The notes beneath the pieces are model-generated. The model was not told the origin of the DNA, did no database searches, and was given only the letters and a program-made list of their open reading frames with translations. Position numbers and translations under genes: made by a program. A stretch of DNA of 64,000 nt, taken from Segatella copri. GTDB lineage: Bacteria > Bacteroidota > Bacteroidia > Bacteroidales > Bacteroidaceae. Shown here in pieces: positions 1 through 7,113 of this stretch. How positions within the stretch are numbered: position 1 is the stretch's first letter; each line of letters starts with the position of its first letter. Location: assembly GCF_026015295.1 (NCBI RefSeq), contig NZ_JAPDUW010000001.1, positions 1,736,001 through 1,800,000 of the forward strand, in the 5' to 3' direction.

Positions 1-98
1 CTTTGACCGCTTCCGTTAAGGAAAGGCTTGTTTGGGGCAACAGCACGGGACATTTCCACACGCAGTTTGGCATTGGCATGAAGTTCATCATCAACTAA
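1..98 (+). CDS. traO: Conjugal transfer protein TraO, C-terminal end (partial)
   Basis: Only the last 31 residues are in the window, read from base 3 to a TAA at 96-98. The tail ends GIGMKFIIN, an amphipathic final strand ending in an aromatic/hydrophobic stretch, as in outer-membrane beta-barrels. The call rests mainly on position: in CTnDOT-type conjugative transposons traO lies directly before traP, traQ and a lysozyme gene, the order seen here. Too little sequence is present to identify it independently. Confidence 0.6.
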   Translation, partial: LTASVKERLVWGNSTGHFHTQFGIGMKFIIN

Positions 99-110
99 AA
101 CAGTGAGCCT

Positions 111-980
111 ATGGACATCAATGAAATCAAACAAGCGCCTATCGTGGACTTTCTCTATATTCTCGGCATTGAGCCTGTCAAGCACAAGGCTTCGGGACTT
201 TGGTATCATGCGCCATACCGCAATGACCGCAATCCTTCGCTTCGGGTATCAACGGACAAGAATGTCTGGTATGATTATGGCATCGCCAGAGGTGGTGACA
301 TCTTCAACCTCGCAGGGGAGTTCATCAACAGCAATGAGTTTGTGGCACAAGCCAAGTTCATATCTGAAACGCTTGGTGGTAGTTTCCCGACATCGTTTCC
401 GCATTATCAAAGGATAGCAGAAAAGGCTGTGAAGGTAAAAGGCAATCCTTTTAGTGATATTGTGGAAAAGCCTTTGAGCCATCCTGCTCTCAGGCAGTAC
501 TTGCGTGAGCGTGGCATATCGGCTGACGTGGCGAGCCGTTTCTGCTGTCAGGTGGAATACCGATATAATGGCAAACAGTTCTTTGCTGTCGGTTTCAAGA
601 ACAACAGCGATGGCTACGAGATACGCAACCGCTTCTTCAAAGGTTGCGTGTCGCCAAAGGACATCACTCTCATTGGCAGGAACAGCAACGTCTGCCATCT
701 GTACGAGGGTTTTATGGATTTCCTCTCTGCCGTAATTCTCGGCATAGGTCGTGGTGAGGATCATATTGTCCTCAATTCGGTGGCAAATATGCAAAAGGTG
801 CATCATCTTTTGGATGGCTATGCACAAGTGTATTGTCACTTGGACAATGACGAAGCTGGCGAGAATGCCTGTGTCGAACTGCAAAAGCGATATGGCGATA
901 AGGTCATTGACCATTCGCATCTATACACAGGTTACAAGGACTTGAACGAGTACCTGATGAGCCATAAGACAAGAAAGTAA
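111..980 (+). CDS. traP: Conjugative transposon TraP, primase-like Toprim protein
   Basis: A 289-aa DNA-primase-related protein of Bacteroides conjugative transposons, probably acting on single-stranded transfer DNA. The N-terminal 90 residues resemble the CHC2 zinc-binding region of DnaG-type primases, with a degenerate metal site. The C-terminal half is a Toprim fold, with the acidic residue in YEGFMDF (about residue 198) and the DND of HLDNDEAG (about 246). It starts 12 bp after the traO stop and is followed by traQ 24 bp downstream, so it belongs to the tra operon. The role is inferred from family and position. Confidence 0.85.
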   Translation: MDINEIKQAPIVDFLYILGIEPVKHKASGLWYHAPYRNDRNPSLRVSTDKNVWYDYGIARGGDIFNLAGEFINSNEFVAQAKFISETLGGSFPTSFPHYQRIAEKAVKVKGNPFSDIVEKPLSHPALRQYLRERGISADVASRFCCQVEYRYNGKQFFAVGFKNNSDGYEIRNRFFKGCVSPKDITLIGRNSNVCHLYEGFMDFLSAVILGIGRGEDHIVLNSVANMQKVHHLLDGYAQVYCHLDNDEAGENACVELQKRYGDKVIDHSHLYTGYKDLNEYLMSHKTRK

Positions 981-1004
981 CAATCATTCAAAAACATCAA
1001 GACA

Positions 1005-1487
1005 ATGAAGAAGAACAATAAAATCAAGAAATCAGTGAGCGTATTGGCATTCCTTTTCGTGTGTGCCGTGTCGTTAATCCTTTCATCGTGCAGCGATGAG
1101 CTGGACATTCAGCAGTCGTATCCTTTCAAGGTGGAGACGATGCCTGTACCAAAGGACATTGTGCGTGGACAGACCGTTGAAATCCGCTGCGAGTTGAAGG
1201 CGGAGGGTAAGTTTGACGGCACCATCTATACTATCCGCTATTTTCAGCATGACGGAAAAGGCTCGTTGAGAATGGAGAACGGAACGGTGTTCCAGCCAAA
1301 CGACCGCTATCTGTTGGAGAACGAGAAGTTCCGTCTTTACTACACTTCGGCAAGTACGGAGACACAGACGCTGACCGTGGTGGTAGAGGACAATTTCGGC
1401 AAGTCATACGAAATGGAGTTCAGTTTCAACGATACTGACAATGAGGAAGAGTTTGCGAGAAGTGCCAACAAACTCGGTAGCGTATGA
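1005..1487 (+). CDS. traQ: Conjugative transposon TraQ (DUF3872-type lipoprotein)
   Basis: A 160-aa secreted protein with a lysine-rich N-terminus, a hydrophobic stretch and a lipobox (LILSSCSDE), so probably a lipoprotein. The rest looks like a beta-sandwich domain. Its size, lipoprotein start and place between traP and the lysozyme gene match TraQ/DUF3872 of CTnDOT-like elements. Its stop overlaps the next start by 4 nt (ATGA), which points to translational coupling. Its biochemical role in mating is not established. Confidence 0.8.
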   Translation: MKKNNKIKKSVSVLAFLFVCAVSLILSSCSDELDIQQSYPFKVETMPVPKDIVRGQTVEIRCELKAEGKFDGTIYTIRYFQHDGKGSLRMENGTVFQPNDRYLLENEKFRLYYTSASTETQTLTVVVEDNFGKSYEMEFSFNDTDNEEEFARSANKLGSV

Positions 1488-1969
1488 GGTTGATGATATT
1501 GTTAGCCTTGCTTCTTGTGTCGGGCAGCTTGTCTGCCCAGACGCAAGGGGCGATAAAGCGAGTTTGGCATGTGTCACGTTTTGAGTTGGCTGTCGCCTGC
1601 ATCAAGAAGTACGAGGGGCTTCACGGACCGAAGCATCATCCTTATGTCGGATATGGGCACAAGCTGTTGCCTGGCGAGAAGTTTTCTCCAAGAATGACGG
1701 AACGGCAAGCCGATGCCTTGCTGCGCTCTGACCTCAGAAAGCTTTGCGCCATGTTCCGTGGTTTCGGTCGTGACTCGCTGCTCTTGGCTGCACTTGCCTA
1801 CAATGTGGGGTGTGGAAAGGTGATGAAAAGCCGGATGTATGCCAAGATGCGAAGTGGCAACAGAAACATCTATCGTGATTATGTGGACTTCAAAAGGTGG
1901 AACGGAAAGACAGTGCCTTCCATCGAGCGAAGAAGAAAAATGGAGTATCTGCTCTTGTTTACTCCATAG
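1484..1969 (+). CDS. Phage-type lysozyme (GH24-like) of the tra region
   Basis: A 161-aa secreted muramidase with a signal peptide ending near SLSAQ. The catalytic region is CIKKYEGLHGPKHHPYVGYG, with a glutamate in KKYEGLH followed by the GYGH motif of the T4/phage lysozyme family. It probably opens local gaps in peptidoglycan for the conjugation apparatus. It is the last gene of the plus-strand tra operon and is followed by a hairpin terminator at 1991-2029. Confidence 0.85.
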   Translation: MRLMILLALLLVSGSLSAQTQGAIKRVWHVSRFELAVACIKKYEGLHGPKHHPYVGYGHKLLPGEKFSPRMTERQADALLRSDLRKLCAMFRGFGRDSLLLAALAYNVGCGKVMKSRMYAKMRSGNRNIYRDYVDFKRWNGKTVPSIERRRKMEYLLLFTP

Positions 1970-1990
1970 TAATAAGGTTTTATAAAAATA

Positions 1991-2029
1991 GGACAGTCCT
2001 TTTGATTGGGGGCTGTCCTTTGTTTTTTT
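1991..2029 (+). terminator. Rho-independent terminator after the tra operon
   Basis: The stem GGACAGTCC pairs with GGGCTGTCC (one G-T pair) around a loop of about 11 nt and is followed by a T-rich run. It sits 22 bp after the lysozyme stop, in the convergent gap before the pcfJ-like gene. Confidence 0.75.
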
Positions 2030-2064
2030 GCAAGCATCGCAGATAAGGGCAAGACGGTTTCTTT

Positions 2065-2106
2065 GCCACTTTCTTTTCCGCTCCTCGGCTCAAGAAAGAA
2101 AGTGGC
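2065..2106. repeat. Inverted repeat between convergent genes
   Basis: GCCACTTTCTTT (2065-2076) is the exact complement of AAAGAAAGTGGC (2095-2106), giving a 12-bp stem with an 18-nt loop. It lies just past the stop of the minus-strand pcfJ-like gene, so it could end that transcript. No clear T-run follows on the minus strand. Confidence 0.5.
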
Positions 2107-2140
2107 GGAACGAATTTTCATCGCTCCGCCGATATGGATT

Positions 2141-3418
2141 TTATGTTGTTGCAACCATTCGTTGCTCTATAAGTCTTGCATTGCTGTTCACCAAGTTGAT
2201 GATGTCGGCATGGTGCTCGGTGTCCTTGTTCTGTAGTCCGTGGCATTGTACGACTTTCATCTGTTCGAGTGAAAACTCCACGGTCTCAACCCTTTGTTCG
2301 GCTATTCTTGCAGAGAAGATGATGCAGTCGGGATTGAGTGAGTAGTTTGTACCGCTGCCTACGCAATGGTGCATCGCCTTACCCTCAAGAACGTGCTCCC
2401 TGACGCTTTCAAGCATTCTCACCACGATATTGCCGTCCGTGAACATCAAACCGAAGAAACGGCTCTTCATTTCCTTGAACTTGTCCTCGTTCTTCAATGC
2501 CTTGCGTATCTCCTCCTCGGTGCGCTCCTTTTCTTTCTTTGCTCTGATTTTCTCGGATATTCTGTCGTGCTCGGCTTCAAGGTTGTCGGGACAAATGTAA
2601 TGTGGACTTCTGATGTCCTTGCCCATTTCTACCAACATACAGATGTAGTCCGCCCATTTGCCGATGTCTGTAATATGGTAATGGTTGCGGTTGGCAATCT
2701 TGTAGGCATTCCAACAAGTTTCCAAGTGCCGTGGGTGGTCTATGAAGTGGCGGACGTGTCCGTAACGACATTGTTTCATCATCGTTTCGATGCGGTGGTC
2801 TGTCAGCATTGCCTTGAACAATGTAAGCGGTTCGATGCCGTGAAAAGCTCCGTCAAAGCCATTGCGCCATATCTGAGAAATGACTTTCATATCGGGGCAG
2901 ACCGGAAATGAAGCAATATGCTGATAGGTGGTGTTGTCCTTGCGCAGTTCAATGTCGGAGTCGTAGCAGAACGTGTCCATATAGATACCCATTGTGCGCT
3001 TGCGTGCCATAACCTCCACCTTGCCTTTCTCGTTCATCCAATAGCGTGCCACCTCCCAACAAAAGATGTCTGCCTTTTGTCCCTTGCGGTAGTAGGCTTT
3101 CATCTGATATGCTCGCATAAGTTGCAGTCCCTTACGCTCGGTGAGTACGCTGAAATAGGTAGAAGACATTGCCTTCTGTCGCTTGGTGCGCTGCACTTCC
3201 AACTTTGCCTTACACTTCGGGCAGACACATTTGTCCGCATCATCGTCCGTAGTCCAAGTGTGTCCGCAGTCCATGCAGGTGGTCTGTCCGTGCTTCAACT
3301 GAAAGGCATAGTGGTCAAGACATTCACGGAATGCCCATTGCATTTGCGCTCCCTTGATAGGTCGTAACCCCTTGTTTGAGGTTACGACTTGCTTCTGATA
3401 TTTCGTTCTTGGTTTCAT
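2141..3418 (-). CDS. PcfJ-like protein of a conjugative element
   Basis: A 425-aa protein of the PcfJ-like family, common on Bacteroidales conjugative transposons and Gram-positive plasmids. It has a central zinc-ribbon-like segment (CMDCGHTW, then CVCPKC, about residues 48-70). A C-terminal region contains MHHCVGSGTNYS and a cluster of His/Glu residues. The molecular function is unknown. Its start overlaps the stop of the pcfK-like gene by 4 nt (ATGA), so the two are coupled. Confidence 0.8.
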   Translation of the reverse strand: MKPRTKYQKQVVTSNKGLRPIKGAQMQWAFRECLDHYAFQLKHGQTTCMDCGHTWTTDDDADKCVCPKCKAKLEVQRTKRQKAMSSTYFSVLTERKGLQLMRAYQMKAYYRKGQKADIFCWEVARYWMNEKGKVEVMARKRTMGIYMDTFCYDSDIELRKDNTTYQHIASFPVCPDMKVISQIWRNGFDGAFHGIEPLTLFKAMLTDHRIETMMKQCRYGHVRHFIDHPRHLETCWNAYKIANRNHYHITDIGKWADYICMLVEMGKDIRSPHYICPDNLEAEHDRISEKIRAKKEKERTEEEIRKALKNEDKFKEMKSRFFGLMFTDGNIVVRMLESVREHVLEGKAMHHCVGSGTNYSLNPDCIIFSARIAEQRVETVEFSLEQMKVVQCHGLQNKDTEHHADIINLVNSNARLIEQRMVATT

Positions 3419-3840
3419 AACGTGTCGAATAATGATGGTTGGTGTACTTCTGCTTCCGTTCTCTGTGAGGTGCGCTTGGCGGTATCTCTGTTACGCATCT
3501 TGTTCATCTGCTCTTGCTGATATTGGCGGATGGCTTCCTGTCTTGCCTGTGCCTTCTCCTCCTCTGTGAGTTCGATGTGGTGGTTAACAGACACTTGGCA
3601 GTTCAATGGTTTTCCTACCTCGATGTCCTTCTCCTCGTAGTAGTGGATGGCTTGCCCATATATCTCGTCATCGCAAAAGCCGTTGCAACCGCTCTTCTGT
3701 ACCCAATTAAGGATATAGGTGACGCAATCGTCTATGTTCTTGTCGGGGTTGTCATACTTGGCTGCAAAGAGTTCGTCCTCCATTGCACGCTCCTCCAAAT
3801 AGGCTTGTATGGTTCTCTTGAAATATTCTGTAGTGTTCAT
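3415..3840 (-). CDS. PcfK-like protein
   Basis: A 141-aa, charged, Gln/Arg-rich protein. Size, composition and position immediately upstream of the pcfJ-like gene (4-nt overlap) match PcfK-like proteins of conjugative elements. The C-terminal third is a probable helical, basic tail. Function is unknown; an accessory role in DNA processing or mobilisation is only inferred from the partner gene. Confidence 0.7.
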   Translation of the reverse strand: MNTTEYFKRTIQAYLEERAMEDELFAAKYDNPDKNIDDCVTYILNWVQKSGCNGFCDDEIYGQAIHYYEEKDIEVGKPLNCQVSVNHHIELTEEEKAQARQEAIRQYQQEQMNKMRNRDTAKRTSQRTEAEVHQPSLFDTL

Positions 3841-3863
3841 GTCTGATGTTGTTAAAGGGGTTG

Positions 3864-4103
3864 TTACTCGTGATAAATGATGTCGCAGTCCTCAACTTCT
3901 GTAGGCAGTCCGAAGAACGGATAATGGCTGAAGTAAGGTTCTGTGCACATGTCCTCGTTGTATCTCGGACTTACTATCTCAATATTGTTCTTGCGCATGG
4001 TTTCGTCCACCATACGGATTTCCTCGTCTGTCAGTCCGCTTGCATCGCCGTTGATGATGTAGCAGAGTGCCCATGTAGGTATCGCTTCAATGCTTCTGTT
4101 CAT
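3864..4103 (-). CDS. Small conserved hypothetical protein of the conjugative element
   Basis: A 79-aa acidic protein (MNRSIEAIPTWALCYIING...) ending DCDIIYHE. The pattern of a short 'W-A-L-C-Y-I-I-N-G-D' start followed by T-D-E-E is typical of small uncharacterised proteins encoded beside pcfK/pcfJ. It lies 23 bp upstream of pcfK on the same strand, so it is probably cotranscribed. No functional motif is recognised. Confidence 0.6.
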   Translation of the reverse strand: MNRSIEAIPTWALCYIINGDASGLTDEEIRMVDETMRKNNIEIVSPRYNEDMCTEPYFSHYPFFGLPTEVEDCDIIYHE

Positions 4104-4115
4104 ATCGCTTGTTCT

Positions 4116-4331
4116 TTAAAGTGTTAATAACCAAATGAATGTTCCAATCAGTACCACCATAGAAAGAATGGAAATGATGATGCCGAAGATGAACTTCACA
4201 ATTCCCAATATGACTTCACCGACCATGCAGAGAGCCATATATCCCAACCAAGCCACCAAAGTGATGAGGGTTGAGCCGACTGCGGAGAGTAATCTCCACC
4301 AAGTCTGTGTTATATTGATGTTTGTTGTCAT
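4116..4331 (-). CDS. Small membrane protein of the conjugative element
   Basis: A 71-aa very hydrophobic protein with two or three probable membrane segments between residues 12 and 70. It starts 12 bp upstream of the 79-aa gene on the same strand and appears to head the small pcf operon. No family is recognised. Confidence 0.55.
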   Translation of the reverse strand: MTTNINITQTWWRLLSAVGSTLITLVAWLGYMALCMVGEVILGIVKFIFGIIISILSMVVLIGTFIWLLTL

Positions 4332-5361
4332 ATAGCCTTGAATTAAATTTATTTGCGGTTCCAGGAACTGAAGGGAAGTTCTCGTTTCTTCACCTTTTTG
4401 TCGCTCCCTTTTCCGACATTTTTTTTTGCGTCTTCCTGTCGCATCGGTCGTTTCGTTTCAGGTGCCTTTCAAGGGCGGCGAGGCTGGAAATACAAGGTTT
4501 TTCGGAAAAATACTACCCAACGGTGTGGAGATTTTTTCGAAAACCGAAGGCTCGACCTTTTATTTCCAAAGCCCACTGCCATACCTTTGCACCTGCACGA
4601 TAACGGTTGATGCCAAAAGGAAAGACCTTGTGGAGGAAAGAAAATCAGAGCGGCAAATGAAAATAGAAACTTCACGGAAGTTTTTGGACTGTACGATTAT
4701 CGCATACCCATTTCTGAGAAATGGATACAATTACTGTCTTGCAAATGTTTTTAGGAAAATGGAAATCGCATACAAGAATGGCACAGCCTTCAGAGAAATT
4801 CCGGTGAAAGAAGAGTATGGCTTGTCCATGCTTCTTGCATCGGGTTTTCTCCAAGGCTGTGCTGCCAAGCATGAAAGTGGTCGTTGAGGTTTACATCAAT
4901 GACTTCTTTCTTGCGGTGGAGTATGCAAACAAAATGGTACGGCAAATCAAGGAATGGTGTTTCTTTTGATCGGTTAGCCTGCAACCGACAAAAAGAAGCA
5001 CTTTTCCTCATGCCGTACTACTGAGACATGAAAGGGTGGCGTGCCACTGTTTCATGTCGTTTGGATTGTGCGATAAAAATGAAACTGCGAGTTGTGGCTA
5101 TAAAAGTCAGCCGTTGTCAGCATGGCAAGAAAATGAAAAGACCTTGGCTGTATAGTCTTGAAGAATTTCAAGGCATACTGCCAAGGTTTTTTCCTTGCCG
5201 TGCCATAGTCGGAGAAAGTTAGTCTGAGTACGAGGACTGTCTTTCAGCGACGACGACTGAGTTTTATATTGTATATGCTAAATACTAGAGCATATAAGAT
5301 AAGAACATTTTGCATTTTTGTCCTCCCTTAGAATGGACTTACTTTTTGCAACTCCATACAT
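4332..5361. other. 1-kb stretch with no recognisable gene at the transposon/RiPP junction
   Basis: Several overlapping reading frames of 60-153 codons exist on both strands, but none has a convincing start signal, domain or consistent codon use. The most protein-like part is the end of a plus frame at about 4656-4887. The stretch separates the transfer genes from the minus-strand RiPP cluster and may hold decayed transposon sequence. Confidence 0.4.
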
Positions 5362-6948
5362 TCACTCAGATTTTATAAATTGTATGTTGTGTAATAAATC
5401 ATCAAATCTGTAAAAAGTCGTCGGCCATACTTGATTCCCTATAATGAGCGCTGGTACATCATCTAAACAATATTTCTCTTCAAATTTTTGTACTATTTGT
5501 ATCTTCTTATTCAATAATTCAATGGACAAATCTTGAGGCATTCCCCATTTCTTTAACCATCTTTTAATAGGTATATCATAGATAAAGATGTCATCACATG
5601 CTTTCTCTAAATCTGTAGTTTCTTGCATCTCTATCAATTTCAGAAAAACATATTTAGAAATACCATCAAGAGTCTTCGTATCAATTAATAATTTTATCAC
5701 ATATTCTGAAGGATGATAGAACTTTAGTAAACGTACATTTTTATATGTATCTTTACAATAGTTACAGGATAATGAGAGAACCATAATTATGTTTTTCTCA
5801 CCATTTCCCCCTAAAGGTATTAGGGGTAATTTTGTACAAGCATCTGCATCAATTTGACGAAGATTTGAAAAAAAATATTTTAATACTTGGGGGTTATAAT
5901 ATATTTGATCTTTATAATCTATTTCTATATGTGACATTATCATTTTTCTTAAAGTCATTTTCACAAAGAAGGCAATACAAATGGAAATCAATCCTATTAA
6001 AATATTAATTGAACACGCATTACAATCAAAAGCCAGTGGAAAACAATTTTCTAACACACAAACCTGAAGACTCACACACACAGATGTTAGAAGGCAGATG
6101 ACACAATAATTCCTTAAGTAAACTTGATATATGATTGAATACACAACTATTGCTACAGAAGGAATGATTAGTAACTTATTGATAAATAATATGTTATAAT
6201 CAAAAACTGCGCAATAAGCTGTGATGGTAGAATAGACCATAAACAGAAAAGAGAGATCAGATAGAGATATATTTCTCAGTAATTTTGAGCCTACAGAGTG
6301 AATGACAGAAAAACAGTCTCCTCCCTTTATTAAATGGCAGACAGATTGAACTTTTTGGTTATAATATCCCAAAGAAGTCTGTAACGATAGCCATGATATA
6401 AAACTTCCAGTTATGCCTATCAATAGTAGTGCAATGACCGATACTGGTATGCGATAGGAATAAAATAAATAAAAGGATGAGATTAAGAACATGGATATCA
6501 CTCCAACCAAAAATTTCTTGCTGTATTCTCCTTTAATACACACATTAGGTGCTTGTGTCACGACAGACTTTTCTTTGATAGAAATTATATAGCCTGTCCA
6601 TTTTCCCAGAGCATCTTGATAGGTTATCTTCTGGACATTACCCGTCTGAATATCTGTGATTTCAACAAATGATGGAGACTTTAAAACAAGAACGGTCATA
6701 AAGACACCTTGATTCTTGAACAAAGCAAGAAAATGATCTGGTAATAAAGAAATTTTATCAGATGGTACTTTTGCTATGAAATTATCTACGCCAAAAGTCA
6801 TCAACATTTGTGATATCATAGGCAATGTTGGAGAGAAATTCATGCGTTTAACTTCCTTGTCCCAGTCACTACGAAAGATATTATAATGATACTCTTCTAA
6901 CAGAGAAGATAAAAGAGAATAGACGTTGTTTCGAGAATTTATCATCAT
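5362..6948 (-). CDS. Vitamin K epoxide reductase-thioredoxin fusion with C39-like N-domain (RiPP cluster)
   Basis: A 528-aa membrane thiol oxidoreductase. Residues about 1-120 resemble a C39 peptidase-like domain without the catalytic cysteine, perhaps a leader-binding module. Four or five membrane helices follow, carrying a Cys pair near 202-210 (VCHLIKGGDC) and the VKOR CxxC motif in NYCVIC (about 280). The C-terminal third is thioredoxin-like with CNYC (about 395). VKOR-thioredoxin fusions put disulfides into periplasmic proteins. It is the last gene of the gws operon and overlaps the 54-aa gene upstream by 4 nt. Oxidation of the Cys-containing precursor cores is the inferred role. Confidence 0.8.
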   Translation of the reverse strand: MMINSRNNVYSLLSSLLEEYHYNIFRSDWDKEVKRMNFSPTLPMISQMLMTFGVDNFIAKVPSDKISLLPDHFLALFKNQGVFMTVLVLKSPSFVEITDIQTGNVQKITYQDALGKWTGYIISIKEKSVVTQAPNVCIKGEYSKKFLVGVISMFLISSFYLFYSYRIPVSVIALLLIGITGSFISWLSLQTSLGYYNQKVQSVCHLIKGGDCFSVIHSVGSKLLRNISLSDLSFLFMVYSTITAYCAVFDYNILFINKLLIIPSVAIVVYSIIYQVYLRNYCVICLLTSVCVSLQVCVLENCFPLAFDCNACSINILIGLISICIAFFVKMTLRKMIMSHIEIDYKDQIYYNPQVLKYFFSNLRQIDADACTKLPLIPLGGNGEKNIIMVLSLSCNYCKDTYKNVRLLKFYHPSEYVIKLLIDTKTLDGISKYVFLKLIEMQETTDLEKACDDIFIYDIPIKRWLKKWGMPQDLSIELLNKKIQIVQKFEEKYCLDDVPALIIGNQVWPTTFYRFDDLLHNIQFIKSE

Positions 6949-7109
6949 GCAGTTTTATTTATAAAATAGTTTATAATTCTTTGGAGGATAGAGGTGTTAC
7001 CTGTTTTGAGAAGTGCCAACGATAGGAAAACTATACCAGCAGTGACAAAAATGATACCTAACCCATATTTGACAAATGAATAATTTTTCTTTAAGTTGTT
7101 CGTTACCAT
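6945..7109 (-). CDS. 54-aa single-pass membrane peptide of the gws cluster
   Basis: A short frame starting MVTNNLKKNY with a basic N-terminus and one hydrophobic helix (about residues 15-34). It starts 4 bp after the stop of the C39 ABC transporter gene, and its TGA overlaps the ATG of the VKOR gene (ATGA), so translational coupling is likely. No family is recognised. It could be an exporter accessory or immunity peptide; that is inference from position. Confidence 0.6.
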   Translation of the reverse strand: MVTNNLKKNYSFVKYGLGIIFVTAGIVFLSLALLKTGNTSILQRIINYFINKTA

Positions 7110-7113
7110 AATT

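Noticed and set aside
4426..4887. 153-codon frame in the junction region as a gene
   Set aside because: Overlaps two other frames of similar length, lacks a plausible start region and resembles no known protein. Only its last third looks protein-like.
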